Part shown: positions 8,471 to 16,425 of the stretch, piece after piece
Layout: every line of letters begins with the position of its first letter
How positions within the stretch are numbered: the first letter of the stretch is position 1
NCBI RefSeq assembly: GCF_024053505.1
Contig: NZ_JAMXQS010000003.1
Location: 248,001-312,000, forward strand
Reading direction: 5' to 3'
DNA: 64,000 nucleotides
DNA from: Mesorhizobium liriopis
Lineage (GTDB): Bacteria > Pseudomonadota > Alphaproteobacteria > Rhizobiales > Rhizobiaceae
Translations under genes and position numbers: made by a program
The notes under the pieces: model-generated
The model's database searches: none
Seen by the model: the letters and a program-made list of their open reading frames with translations, nothing else
Told to the model about the DNA's origin: nothing

Positions 8471-9472
8471 TCAGCGGCGGAAGAAGGTCGAGCCGTACTG
8501 CAACAGCATGGCACCAATGATGATGACGCCCATGAAGACCTGCTGGTGGTAACCGGGCACGCTGGCGAGGTTCATCAGATTGGCGATGATGCCGAGCACG
8601 AAAACGCCGATAAAGGTATTGATGGCCCCACCACGCCCGCCCATCAGGCTCGCGCCGCCGATGACGACGGCTGCGATGGCGTCGAGCTCTGCGCCCACGC
8701 CGACGGTTGCCGAACCGATGCCCGTGCGGCTGCTGGAGATGATACCGGCTGCGGCAGCGAGAACACCGGAAATGACATAAACGGACACGACATAGCGCGA
8801 CACGCCGATGCCCGAGAGGCGCACGGCTTCCGCGTTAGAACCGATGGCTTTCACCATGCGGCCGAAGCGTGTGAAGGCGAGAACGAGACCGGCCAGTACG
8901 AAGACGGCGAGCATCAAGAGAACGGGTTGCGGCATGCCGAGCGCATAGCCCGAGCCGAAGCGTGTGATGAAGGCGCCGGCTTCGCCCATGCGGATCGGCT
9001 GACCGCCTGAAGCAATCAGCGCGGCACCGCGTGCGATCGTCATGACAGCGAGCGTCGTGACAAAGGGTGGCAGGCGCAGATAGGCGACAAGCAGGCCCGA
9101 AAGCAGACCGAAGGCGCCGCCGATAGCAAGCGTCGCGACGACCGCAAGACCGGGTGCCATCTGCTGCACGAGAATGGCCGAAGCGACGCTGCCCAGCGCT
9201 GCAATGGAACCGACCGACAGGTCGATGCCGCGCGTCAGGATGACGAACAGCATGCCGACCGCCATCAGGCCGGTGCCCGAAATCTGGCGCAGAACGTTGA
9301 GCAGGTTGCGCTCGGTCAAGAACACGTCCGACATCGAGCGCGCGACAACGAGGAGCACGACAAGAATGACCACCGTGCCGTAGCGATGCATGAGATCGCC
9401 GAAATCGATGCGCCGCGCAGGCGCGTCTCCAGAACGGGGGCTGGTGTCGGCGGTGGTGGTCGTCTGGGTCAC
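8471..9472 (-). CDS. Ribose-type (CUT2) sugar ABC transporter permease
   Basis: Inner-membrane permease of 333 residues with about nine or ten hydrophobic helices. The family motif LTRGIDLSVGSIAALGSV lies near residue 85, and a cytoplasmic EAVRLSGIGVSRY loop is the ATPase-coupling region. This is the RbsC/BPD_transp_2 type. The gene follows the ATPase gene by 13 nt and precedes the kinase by 17 nt in the same operon. The N-terminal ~30 residues, before the first helix, are polar and Thr/Asp-rich. Substrate specificity is set by the binding protein upstream and is not known. Confidence 0.9.
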   Translation of the reverse strand: MTQTTTTADTSPRSGDAPARRIDFGDLMHRYGTVVILVVLLVVARSMSDVFLTERNLLNVLRQISGTGLMAVGMLFVILTRGIDLSVGSIAALGSVASAILVQQMAPGLAVVATLAIGGAFGLLSGLLVAYLRLPPFVTTLAVMTIARGAALIASGGQPIRMGEAGAFITRFGSGYALGMPQPVLLMLAVFVLAGLVLAFTRFGRMVKAIGSNAEAVRLSGIGVSRYVVSVYVISGVLAAAAGIISSSRTGIGSATVGVGAELDAIAAVVIGGASLMGGRGGAINTFIGVFVLGIIANLMNLASVPGYHQQVFMGVIIIGAMLLQYGSTFFRR

Positions 9473-9485
9473 GATTTTTCTCGCT

Positions 9486-10985
9486 TCAATGCGCGGCAGC
9501 GGCGGCAGGAGCCGTCATCGCGAGCTTCAGCATGTTTTCTTCCGAATAATCGGCAGGCAGGAGACTGCCGGTCAGGCGCCCTTCGCGCATCACCAGCACG
9601 CGGTCGCACAGGCCGAACAGTTCGAGATGCTCCGAAGAGATCACGAGAACGGCGCGGCCTTCGGCGGCAAGCGACTTGATGAGCGAATAGATTTCGGTTT
9701 TGGCACCAACATCGACGCCGCGCGTCGGCTCGTCGAAGATCAGGATGCGGCCGCCTGCGTGAAACCACTTGGCGAGCACGACCTTCTGCTGGTTGCCGCC
9801 CGACAAGCTCGACACGGGTGCGTCCATGCTGGCGGCCCGGATGCGCAGACGGTCCGACAGGGCCTTGACCGCAGAACGCTCGGCCGAGCGCCGGACGACG
9901 CCAAAAAGGTTCACGAGCGGCGACAGGCGCGCCATGGTGGCGTTGACCCGGATCGGGAAGTCCAGAACGACGCCCTGCTCCTTGCGGCTCTCGGGAACAA
10001 GGCCGATGCCGGCCTTGACCGCATCCTTCGGATGGGTCGGGTTTATTTCATTGCCTTCCACGAGGATCTTGCCGCTTTCGCGATGATCGGCGCCGAAGAT
10101 CAGGCGCACGAGCTCGGTCCGGCCCGCGCCCACCAGGCCGCCGAGGCCGACGATCTCGCCGGCGCGCACGCTCAGCGAAACGTCGCGGACGCGGGCGCCG
10201 CGTGTCAAACCCTCCACCCGCAGCAGTTCAGGGCCGACCGCGCGCTCCACATTCTCGCCGAACAGCGCGCTGAGCGGACGCCCGACCATCATGCGGATTA
10301 CGTCGGGGATCTCGACCGCGTTGCGCTCGACGGTCTCGACGGAAGCGCCGTCCTTCATGATGGTCATGCGGTCGGCAATGCGGAAAACTTCGTCGAGGCG
10401 GTGCGAGATGTAAACCACGCCGACACCCTGGCGACGCAAACCGTCGATGATGCCCAGAAGACGCTCGGCGTCCTGGCCCGACAGCACGGCGGTCGGCTCA
10501 TCGAAGACAATGATGCGCGCGTTGCGCGAAAGCGCCTTGGCGATCTCGACCACCTGCTGATAGGCCACAGACAGATCGCGCACGATGGCATTCGGCTTGA
10601 TGTCGAAGCCCAGGCGCTCGATCAATTCACGGGCGCGGCGGTTCAGTGTCTTCCACGAAACGATGCTTGGGATTTCCGAAAGAAAGATGTTCTCGGCGAC
10701 CGACAGGTCGCTCGCCAGCGCCATTTCCTGATGGATGACGACAACACCCTTCTTCATGGCGTCCGTCGGGCTGCGCAGTTCGACTGGCGCTCCGTCCATC
10801 ACGATCTCGCCGCCGTCGGGCTGATGCTCACCACCCAATACGCGCATCAGGGTCGACTTGCCCGCACCGTTTTCGCCTAGAAGCGCATGGACCTCGCCTG
10901 CTTTCAGGCTGAAATCCACGCCGCGCAGCGCGTGAACGCCGCCGAAGGATTTCCTGATGCCTTGAAGCCGAACGAGTTCTGTCAT
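9486..10985 (-). CDS. Ribose-type sugar ABC transporter ATP-binding protein (tandem ABC domains)
   Basis: 499-residue ATPase with two ABC domains, RbsA/MglA type. Domain 1 has GENGAGKSTLMRVLGG (Walker A) and a signature region where LSVAYQQVVEIAKAL replaces the usual LSGGQ, as in many CUT2 ATPases. Its Walker B region is IIVFDEPTAVLS. Domain 2 has GLVGAGRTELVRLIFGADH, LSGGNQQKVVLAKW and IFDEPTRGVDVGAK. It lies 101 nt downstream of the binding-protein gene, beyond a strong hairpin. Confidence 0.92.
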   Translation of the reverse strand: MTELVRLQGIRKSFGGVHALRGVDFSLKAGEVHALLGENGAGKSTLMRVLGGEHQPDGGEIVMDGAPVELRSPTDAMKKGVVVIHQEMALASDLSVAENIFLSEIPSIVSWKTLNRRARELIERLGFDIKPNAIVRDLSVAYQQVVEIAKALSRNARIIVFDEPTAVLSGQDAERLLGIIDGLRRQGVGVVYISHRLDEVFRIADRMTIMKDGASVETVERNAVEIPDVIRMMVGRPLSALFGENVERAVGPELLRVEGLTRGARVRDVSLSVRAGEIVGLGGLVGAGRTELVRLIFGADHRESGKILVEGNEINPTHPKDAVKAGIGLVPESRKEQGVVLDFPIRVNATMARLSPLVNLFGVVRRSAERSAVKALSDRLRIRAASMDAPVSSLSGGNQQKVVLAKWFHAGGRILIFDEPTRGVDVGAKTEIYSLIKSLAAEGRAVLVISSEHLELFGLCDRVLVMREGRLTGSLLPADYSEENMLKLAMTAPAAAAAH

Positions 10986-11022
10986 GAAATCATCTGCGTG
11001 GAAGGTGAGAAATGGGGAAGAA

Positions 11023-11054
11023 CCGGCAGCGAAAGGCTATCTTTCCGCTGCCGG
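11023..11054 (-). terminator. Hairpin between binding-protein and ATPase genes
   Basis: CCGGCAGCG at 11023-11031 pairs with CGCTGCCGG at 11046-11054. The stem is extended by AAAG/CTTT across a one-base bulge, and the loop is short. It occupies the only sizeable gap of the minus-strand operon, in the same place as the araF-araG hairpin. It probably gives excess binding-protein expression; function not shown. Confidence 0.6.
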
Positions 11055-11086
11055 CCTCGTTTATCGCCCTGGGAGGCGTTGCGCGA

Positions 11087-12055
11087 TCAGAACACTGCGT
11101 CGGGCTTGTAATACTGCTCGACATTACCCTTCGTGATGGCGACGGGGGTGGTGTAGGTGGTCTTGGGCGTGCTGGCGGGCAGCTCCTCGTCGATCGCCTT
11201 CTTGGCGAGATCGACGGCGGTCGCGGCCACGAGGGCTGGATCGTTGAGGCCGGTTGCGCCGTACTTGCCGTCCTTGATCATCTCGAGCGCTTCCTTCTGG
11301 CCGTCGGCCGCAGCTACGAGAAGCACGTCATCGAGCTTGTTTGCAGCTTCTAGCGCCTTCCGAGCACCGAGCACCATGGAATCGTTTTCGCCGAGCACAA
11401 CGTTCACGTCCGGATGCGCGGTGAGAATGTCTTCCATCGCCTTCAGGCCGCCTTCGTTGTTCCAAAGACCCCAGCCCTGGCCGACGACCTCGAACTTCGC
11501 CGAACCGCCATTGCGGAGCTGGCCTTCGAGCAGGCCGGCGAGCACGCCCAAGCGACGTTCCTGGCCGACTTCATTGCCCTGATCGCCCGACAGAAGCGCG
11601 ATCTTGAGGTCCTTGCCCTTAGTGTTGTCGGCGATCCAGCCCCCCACCAGCATGCCATTCTGCATGTTCGACGACTGAACCAGCGTCACGAAATCGGCGC
11701 TCGGGTCGAGTGTGGAGTCGATCACGAAGACCTTGACGCCCGCAGCTGTCGCCGCATTGACGGCCGGCACCAGGCCCTGACTGTCGCGCGGGTTGATGAT
11801 GAGAGCGCCAATGCCCTGCGCCACCATGTCCTCGACGTCGGAAACCTGCTTGTTCAGGTCGTTCTGCGCATCGGACGCGATCACCGTGCAGCCGATCTCC
11901 TCGGCGCGCTTTTTGGCTGAAACATCCTGAGCCGCGAAATATGGCGCGTCGAGTGTTTTCATGGAAATGCCGATCTTGCAGTCGGCGGCCTCGGCGGCGC
12001 CGACGCTCAGCAGCGAGGCGGCCGCGAGCAGAGCCAGCTTCACAGGGGTCTTCAT
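11087..12055 (-). CDS. Sugar ABC transporter substrate-binding protein, ribose-binding (RbsB)-like
   Basis: Periplasmic-binding protein of the Peripla_BP_4 type, 322 residues. The Sec signal peptide is MKTPVKLALLAAASLLSVGAA with probable cleavage after AEA (residue 23). The mature domain starts DCKIGISMKTLDAPYF, and sugar-site-like blocks include ALIINPRDSQGLVPAV and VVLGENDSMVLGARKAL. It is the first gene of the seven-gene minus operon, so the operon's import substrate is defined by this protein. The 236-nt divergent region in front of it carries two HexR-like palindromes. The ligand is unknown; a polyol or hexose-like sugar is inferred from the neighbouring enzymes. Confidence 0.9.
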   Translation of the reverse strand: MKTPVKLALLAAASLLSVGAAEAADCKIGISMKTLDAPYFAAQDVSAKKRAEEIGCTVIASDAQNDLNKQVSDVEDMVAQGIGALIINPRDSQGLVPAVNAATAAGVKVFVIDSTLDPSADFVTLVQSSNMQNGMLVGGWIADNTKGKDLKIALLSGDQGNEVGQERRLGVLAGLLEGQLRNGGSAKFEVVGQGWGLWNNEGGLKAMEDILTAHPDVNVVLGENDSMVLGARKALEAANKLDDVLLVAAADGQKEALEMIKDGKYGATGLNDPALVAATAVDLAKKAIDEELPASTPKTTYTTPVAITKGNVEQYYKPDAVF

Positions 12056-12121
12056 AGGTTCTCCTCCGTTTTCAGGGCGTGACGACGACCGGTCACGAGC
12101 CGTTCGAATGCGACGGTTGTA

Positions 12122-12136
12122 TGTAGCTTAGTTACA
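12122..12136. promoter_or_regulatory. HexR/RpiR-like operator, site 1
   Basis: TGTAGCTTAGTTACA is an imperfect palindrome with TGTA...TACA arms. It matches 13 of 15 positions of the HexR-type consensus TGTARTWWWAYTACA (recalled, not computed). It lies 67 nt upstream of the binding-protein start, in the shared divergent promoter region. The RpiR-family regulator closing the plus arm is the probable ligand-responsive binder. Confidence 0.5.
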
Positions 12137-12236
12137 AGAAATGTATGGGTCAACGTATCTCAAAGCCCAAAACCGGATTTATTCGTGCTGCAATGCAACA
12201 TAAACAGCCTATTGATGCGTCATCGATTTCCAATTA

Positions 12237-12251
12237 TGTAATTTCACTACG
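12237..12251. promoter_or_regulatory. HexR/RpiR-like operator, site 2
   Basis: TGTAATTTCACTACG also matches 13 of 15 positions of the HexR-type consensus and lies about 40 nt upstream of the cupin isomerase start. Together with site 1 it places one palindrome near each divergent promoter. Binding is inferred. Confidence 0.45.
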
Positions 12252-12291
12252 CATTCGTATATGTCGAATGACCGAAATTGGAGACAGTCAC

Positions 12292-12918
12292 TTGAAGCTT
12301 TTCGAGCCAGCGAGCTGCCAGATCGATCTGGCGAGCGGGACCATGTCAGGCGCGAGTGGCCATTACGAGAAGCGCTTGAGCGACCTCGACGGCCTTTATC
12401 TCGATGACGCTGCCCACAAGGCGCTTCTGAGCGAGAAAGGCGATGTCGTGGTTTATGAGGTCGGCGACTTTCGCCCCTCCGCCGTGGCTGGCGACATGAT
12501 CTTCGGCCTGACCCGTATGGTGCCGGGCCTCGTCGGCGAGGAGTTCTTCCTGACTCGCGGCCACATTCACGCCAATGCCGACCGTCCGGAAGTCTATTAC
12601 GGCCAGAAGGGCCACGGCCTGATGCAGCTCGAATCGCCCGAAGGCGAGACGCGGATCGTGGAGATCGCGCCGCAGACCGTGTGCTACGTGCCCCCCTTCT
12701 GGATCCACCGTTCCGTCAACACCGGCAGCGAGGAACTGGTGATGATGTTCGCCTACCCCGCCGATTCCGGCCAGGACTACGGCATCATCGAACGCTCAGG
12801 CGGCATGCGCCACCGCGTGATGCGCAACGGACAGAACGGTTGGCGGCTCGTGGACAACGCCGCCTACAAGCCCCGCGCCCGAGCCGTGGTCGACGCGCTG
12901 ATGCGCGCGGCGGCCTGA
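12292..12918 (+). CDS. Cupin-type glucose-6-phosphate isomerase (archaeal-type PGI)
   Basis: Metal-dependent cupin isomerase that interconverts aldose and ketose 6-phosphates (glucose-6-P/fructose-6-P in characterised members). The cupin metal motif is TRGHIHANADRPEVYYGQKG (His-x-His ... Glu), followed by CYVPPFWIHRSVN, which supplies a further His. TTG 12292 is preferred as start because GGAG lies 8 nt upstream, giving 208 residues. An in-frame ATG at 12268 has no visible ribosome site. It is the first gene of the plus arm, 19 nt before the aldolase. It is unrelated to classical Pgi and may act on a non-glucose sugar phosphate here. Confidence 0.85.
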   Translation: MKLFEPASCQIDLASGTMSGASGHYEKRLSDLDGLYLDDAAHKALLSEKGDVVVYEVGDFRPSAVAGDMIFGLTRMVPGLVGEEFFLTRGHIHANADRPEVYYGQKGHGLMQLESPEGETRIVEIAPQTVCYVPPFWIHRSVNTGSEELVMMFAYPADSGQDYGIIERSGGMRHRVMRNGQNGWRLVDNAAYKPRARAVVDALMRAAA

Positions 12919-12937
12919 CGCGGAAGGAGCGCAGATC

Positions 12938-13603
12938 ATGACATCCTCTTCCACCGACCCCCTTGAGCTCATCGCCAGTCTTGGCGTCGTTCCCGTCATT
13001 GCCATCGAGCGAGCAAGCGATGCCGTGGCGCTGGCCGACGCCCTTCTCGAAGGCGGCCTGCCCGTGGCCGAAATCACCTTCCGAACCCAAGCCGCGGCAG
13101 ACGTGCTTGCCGCCATCCGCGACGCACGGCCCGAACTCTGCATCGGTGCCGGCACCGTGCTCGATGAAGCGCAGCTCGCCCGCGCCATTGAAGCCGGCGC
13201 GCGCTTCGGCCTCGCGCCCGGCTTCGACCAGGGGATCGTCGAGGCGGCGAAGCACGCTTCCCTGCCCTTCTGCCCCGGCATCATGACGCCGTCCGACCTG
13301 ACAGCCGCCGCGCGTTCGGGCGTGCGTCTCGCCAAGTTCTTTCCGGCAGGCGCCGCCGGCGGGCCCCTCTTCCTTGAAGCCATCGCAGCCCCCTTCGCCC
13401 ATCTGGGCATCCGCTTCATTCCGACAGGCGGCGTCAGCGAAAACACGATCGGCGACTGGCTGAAGCTCAAAAGCGTGATGGCGGTCGGCGGCACCTGGAT
13501 CGCCCGCACCGACGACATCCGCGAAGGCCGCTTCGGCGCCATCATCGCCAAGGCCAGGGCGGCGGTTGCCGTGGCCCGTCAGGCCCTGGAGGCACGCTCG
13601 TGA
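12938..13603 (+). CDS. eda: KDPG/KDPGal-type 2-keto-3-deoxy-6-phosphogluconate aldolase
   Basis: Class I aldolase of the Entner-Doudoroff type, 221 residues, cleaving a 2-keto-3-deoxy-6-phosphosugar acid to pyruvate and glyceraldehyde-3-P. The family landmarks are GVVPVIAIE, the catalytic Glu/Arg pair in VAEITFRT, GAGTVLDEAQ, the Schiff-base Lys in LAKFFPAG, and the phosphate-binding PTGGVSENT. No 6-phosphogluconate dehydratase (edd) is adjacent, so this copy probably belongs to a dedicated pathway rather than the central ED route. It overlaps the next gene by 4 nt. Confidence 0.88.
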   Translation: MTSSSTDPLELIASLGVVPVIAIERASDAVALADALLEGGLPVAEITFRTQAAADVLAAIRDARPELCIGAGTVLDEAQLARAIEAGARFGLAPGFDQGIVEAAKHASLPFCPGIMTPSDLTAAARSGVRLAKFFPAGAAGGPLFLEAIAAPFAHLGIRFIPTGGVSENTIGDWLKLKSVMAVGGTWIARTDDIREGRFGAIIAKARAAVAVARQALEARS

Positions 13604-14550
13604 CCTACACGCCCGCGACCCGACCAACGCTTTATTTCATCGGCGTCACCACCGCCAAAAGCTCGATCATGAAGGTGTTTCCGGCTTGGGCCGCCTTTCT
13701 CGGTCTCGAAAACGCGGTGATCAAGGGGATCGACTTTCCCCTTCACGCCGATCCCGCGGCCTATCGCGAGGCAGTCGAGTTCATTCGCGACGACCCGCTC
13801 TCGCTCGGCGCCCTAGTCACCACGCACAAGATCGACCTGTTCCACGCCGCGCGCGACCTGTTCGACGTGATCGACCCGCATGCGCGGCTGATGGGCGAAA
13901 CGAGCTGCATCTCCAAGCAGCACGGCAAGCTCGTCTGTCATGCCAAGGACCCGATCTCCTCGGGCCTCGCCATCGACGGCTTTCTCGGTCCCGACTATTT
14001 CGCGAAGACCGGCGCCGAGCTGTTCTCAATGGGCGCGGGCGGGTCTACGATCGCCATCACCTGGCACCTGATGCGGCAAAGCCGCGGCGCCGACGTGCCC
14101 GCGCGCATCGTCGTCACCAACCGCAGCCAGCACCGGCTCGACGAGATCAGAAAGATCCATCAGGACGTCGCTTCGCATGTTCCCGTCAACTACGTGCTGG
14201 CGGAGGAGCCTTCCGCCAACGATGCCGTGCTGGCCGGCCTCAAGCCCGGCTCGCTGGTAATCAACGCCACGGGTCTGGGCAAGGACGCCCCCGGGTCGCC
14301 GCTGACCGATGCCGCGATCTTCCCGCGCGAGGCCATCGCCTGGGACCTCAACTATCGCGGCGATCTCGTTTTTCTGAGCCAGGCACGCCGGCAGGAAACC
14401 GAGCGCGCGCTTCGGATCGAGGATGGCTGGACCTATTTCCTGCATGGCTGGACGCAGGTGATCGCCGAAGTCTTTCACGTCGAGATCCCGACTTCGGGGT
14501 CACGTTTCGGGCGGATTTCCGAGATCGCCATTGAGGCGGCAAAGGCATGA
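13600..14550 (+). CDS. Shikimate dehydrogenase-fold oxidoreductase, divergent
   Basis: 316-residue protein with AroE-like architecture. An N-terminal substrate domain has FIGVTTAKSSIMKVFP in place of the shikimate-binding loop and GALVTTHKIDLF, which keeps the catalytic Lys. AKDPISSGLAIDGF appears to keep the catalytic Asp of the NTD motif. The NAD(P) domain has SMGAGGSTIAITWHL and VTNRSQHRLDEI, and VINATGLGKDAPGSPL resembles the AroE 'NATP.GM' loop. It starts at a GTG overlapping the aldolase stop and lies in a sugar-catabolism operon, not with aromatic biosynthesis genes. It therefore probably acts on a different, possibly cyclic, polyol substrate; this is inference. Confidence 0.75.
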   Translation: MTYTPATRPTLYFIGVTTAKSSIMKVFPAWAAFLGLENAVIKGIDFPLHADPAAYREAVEFIRDDPLSLGALVTTHKIDLFHAARDLFDVIDPHARLMGETSCISKQHGKLVCHAKDPISSGLAIDGFLGPDYFAKTGAELFSMGAGGSTIAITWHLMRQSRGADVPARIVVTNRSQHRLDEIRKIHQDVASHVPVNYVLAEEPSANDAVLAGLKPGSLVINATGLGKDAPGSPLTDAAIFPREAIAWDLNYRGDLVFLSQARRQETERALRIEDGWTYFLHGWTQVIAEVFHVEIPTSGSRFGRISEIAIEAAKA

Positions 14551-15503
14551 GCGCGACCCCTGAACGCATTCTGGTCACGCCCCGCTCGCTTACCGCCGAG
14601 CCCCATCGCGAAGTCGAGCGCATGCGCGAGGCCGGCTTCGACATCGTTTATTCCACGCCCGGCAAGACCCCGAGCGAGGACGAACTGATTTCGCTGGTGC
14701 CCGATTGCGTGGGCTGGCTGGCTGGCGTCGAGCCGGTCTCCGAACGCGTGATCGCGGCAGCGTCCAGGCTGCGCGTGATCAGCCGCAACGGGGTCGGCAC
14801 GGACAATCTCCCCATTCCTTTCCTTCAAGCGCGCGGCATCGCGGTAGCCATCGCCGAGGGCGCCAATTCCATGGGCGTCGCCGAACTCGCCATCGGCCTG
14901 ATGTTTTCGGCCCTGCGCGCCATTCCGCAGGCCGATGCCGGCATCAAGCAGGGCGCATGGCCCCGGCGGCGCGGCATCGAGATTCATGGCCGGACCGTGG
15001 GCGTGGTGGGCTGCGGTGCGATCGGGCGCGAGGTCGCGCGCATGGCGGCTGGTTTGGGCGCGAACGTCGTCGGCTTCGATCCGGCAGAACCCGAGTTGGG
15101 CCTTTCCCCCGAACGCTTCCGCTTCGCGAGCCTCGACGCACTGCTTTCCGCCTCCGACGTGGTGACCCTTCATTGCCCGATGCCACGCAATGGGGCGGCG
15201 CTCATCGACGCGAAGGCCCTTGCCGGCATGAAAGCGGAAGCCGTTCTCATCAATACGGCGCGTGCCGGTCTCGTGAACGAGACCGCGCTCAAGAGCGCTC
15301 TCGATGACGGGCGGCTCTTCGCCTATGCGACCGACGTGTTCAGCGAGGAGCCGCCGAAAGAACGCGCCATCGCAGACCATCCGCGCGTGATCGCGACCAG
15401 CCATATCGGCGGCTTCACCGAAGAAAGCGTGGACCGCGCCACCTCGATTGCCGCGGCTAACATTCTGCGGCATCTGCGCAGCGACGCGCGAATGCCGGCA
15501 TGA
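14547..15503 (+). CDS. D-isomer-specific 2-hydroxyacid dehydrogenase (phosphoglycerate dehydrogenase-like)
   Basis: 318-residue NAD-dependent dehydrogenase. The Rossmann domain shows GVVGCGAIGREVARMAAGLG. The catalytic triad is visible as Arg in NTARAGLVNE, Glu in DVFSEEPP and His in SHIGGFTEE. The substrate-domain motif is SRNGVGTDNLPI. It overlaps both neighbours by 4 nt. Members of this group reduce 2-keto acids or oxidise 2-hydroxy acids such as 3-phosphoglycerate. In this operon it may process a sugar-acid intermediate or recycle a keto acid. The serine biosynthesis gene serA is usually longer, so that role is unlikely. Confidence 0.85.
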   Translation: MSATPERILVTPRSLTAEPHREVERMREAGFDIVYSTPGKTPSEDELISLVPDCVGWLAGVEPVSERVIAAASRLRVISRNGVGTDNLPIPFLQARGIAVAIAEGANSMGVAELAIGLMFSALRAIPQADAGIKQGAWPRRRGIEIHGRTVGVVGCGAIGREVARMAAGLGANVVGFDPAEPELGLSPERFRFASLDALLSASDVVTLHCPMPRNGAALIDAKALAGMKAEAVLINTARAGLVNETALKSALDDGRLFAYATDVFSEEPPKERAIADHPRVIATSHIGGFTEESVDRATSIAAANILRHLRSDARMPA

Positions 15504-16369
15504 AAGCCACACTTTCCGCCATCCCATTCGAGAACGACGGCGATGATACGCTGCTCGTCAGGCTGCGGGCCGCGCCCCGACCCGGCACACGGCTTTTCTG
15601 GCTGGGTCAGGCCGGCTTCGTCATCGAGACTGCCGGCCGACGGCTGGTGATCGACCCCTACCTGTCCGACTCTCTGGCCGAAAAATACCGCAACAAGCCC
15701 TTCTCGCACGAACGCCTCATGCCGCCCCCCGTGCAGGCGGACGCGCTGGGCACGGTCGATCTGGTGCTCGTGACCCATCACCACACCGATCACATGGACG
15801 CCCAGACGCTGCAGCCCCTGTTGCGCGCCGCGCCTCAAAGCCGGCTCGTGGTTCCCGCAGCGTCCACAACCCTCGCCTTGGAGCGCGGCGACGTCGAAAG
15901 CAACCGCCTGCTACCCATAGATGCGGGCGAAACCATCGAACCGTTCCCGCACCTGCGGATCACCGCGACGCCCGCCGCGCACGAAACCCGAGACCTGGAC
16001 GAGAACGGCCGCCACCGCTTTCTCGGCTATCTCGTCGAAAGCGACAATGACTGCCGCATCTGGCATTCCGGTGACTGCGTGCCGTTCGAGGGGCTCGCCG
16101 AAACCGTGGCCGCCCTCAGTCCGACGGTCGCGCTTCTACCCGTCAACGGCCGAAAGAAAGAGCTTTCCGCACAAGGCATCGCGGGCAATTTCACGGTCGA
16201 GGAAGCCATTGCCCTGGCGCGAGCAACCGTCGCGCAGGCGATGATCGCGCATCATTACGGGATGTTCGCCTTCAACACGGCACGCCCTGAAGACATCGAC
16301 CGCGCCGCCGAAACGGCCCCGCTCACGGTGATGCGCGCGGAACTGGGAACATGCTACGCATGCGGCTGA
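15500..16369 (+). CDS. MBL-fold metal-dependent hydrolase, UlaG (ascorbate-6-P lactonase)-like
   Basis: 289-residue metallo-beta-lactamase-fold hydrolase. The metal motif THHHTDHMD (HxHxDH) lies near residue 94, with later ligands in AAHETRD, HSGDCVPF and IAHHYGMF. The early LGQAGFVIETAGRRLVIDPYLSD is typical of the UlaG/YycJ-like branch, whose characterised member opens the lactone of L-ascorbate-6-phosphate. A sugar-lactone or phosphodiester hydrolase role would fit the pathway, because a dehydrogenase product could be a lactone. The substrate is unknown. It overlaps the preceding gene by 4 nt. Confidence 0.8.
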   Translation: MKATLSAIPFENDGDDTLLVRLRAAPRPGTRLFWLGQAGFVIETAGRRLVIDPYLSDSLAEKYRNKPFSHERLMPPPVQADALGTVDLVLVTHHHTDHMDAQTLQPLLRAAPQSRLVVPAASTTLALERGDVESNRLLPIDAGETIEPFPHLRITATPAAHETRDLDENGRHRFLGYLVESDNDCRIWHSGDCVPFEGLAETVAALSPTVALLPVNGRKKELSAQGIAGNFTVEEAIALARATVAQAMIAHHYGMFAFNTARPEDIDRAAETAPLTVMRAELGTCYACG

Positions 16370-16425
16370 TGCCCTTCCTTTCATTGTGATAGGCTGATGG
16401 CATCCACGCGGATTGCGGAACCACG

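Noticed and set aside
13600-14550. Calling this gene aroE (chorismate pathway)
   Set aside because: The substrate loops differ from AroE and the gene is embedded in a sugar operon, so the symbol would mislead.
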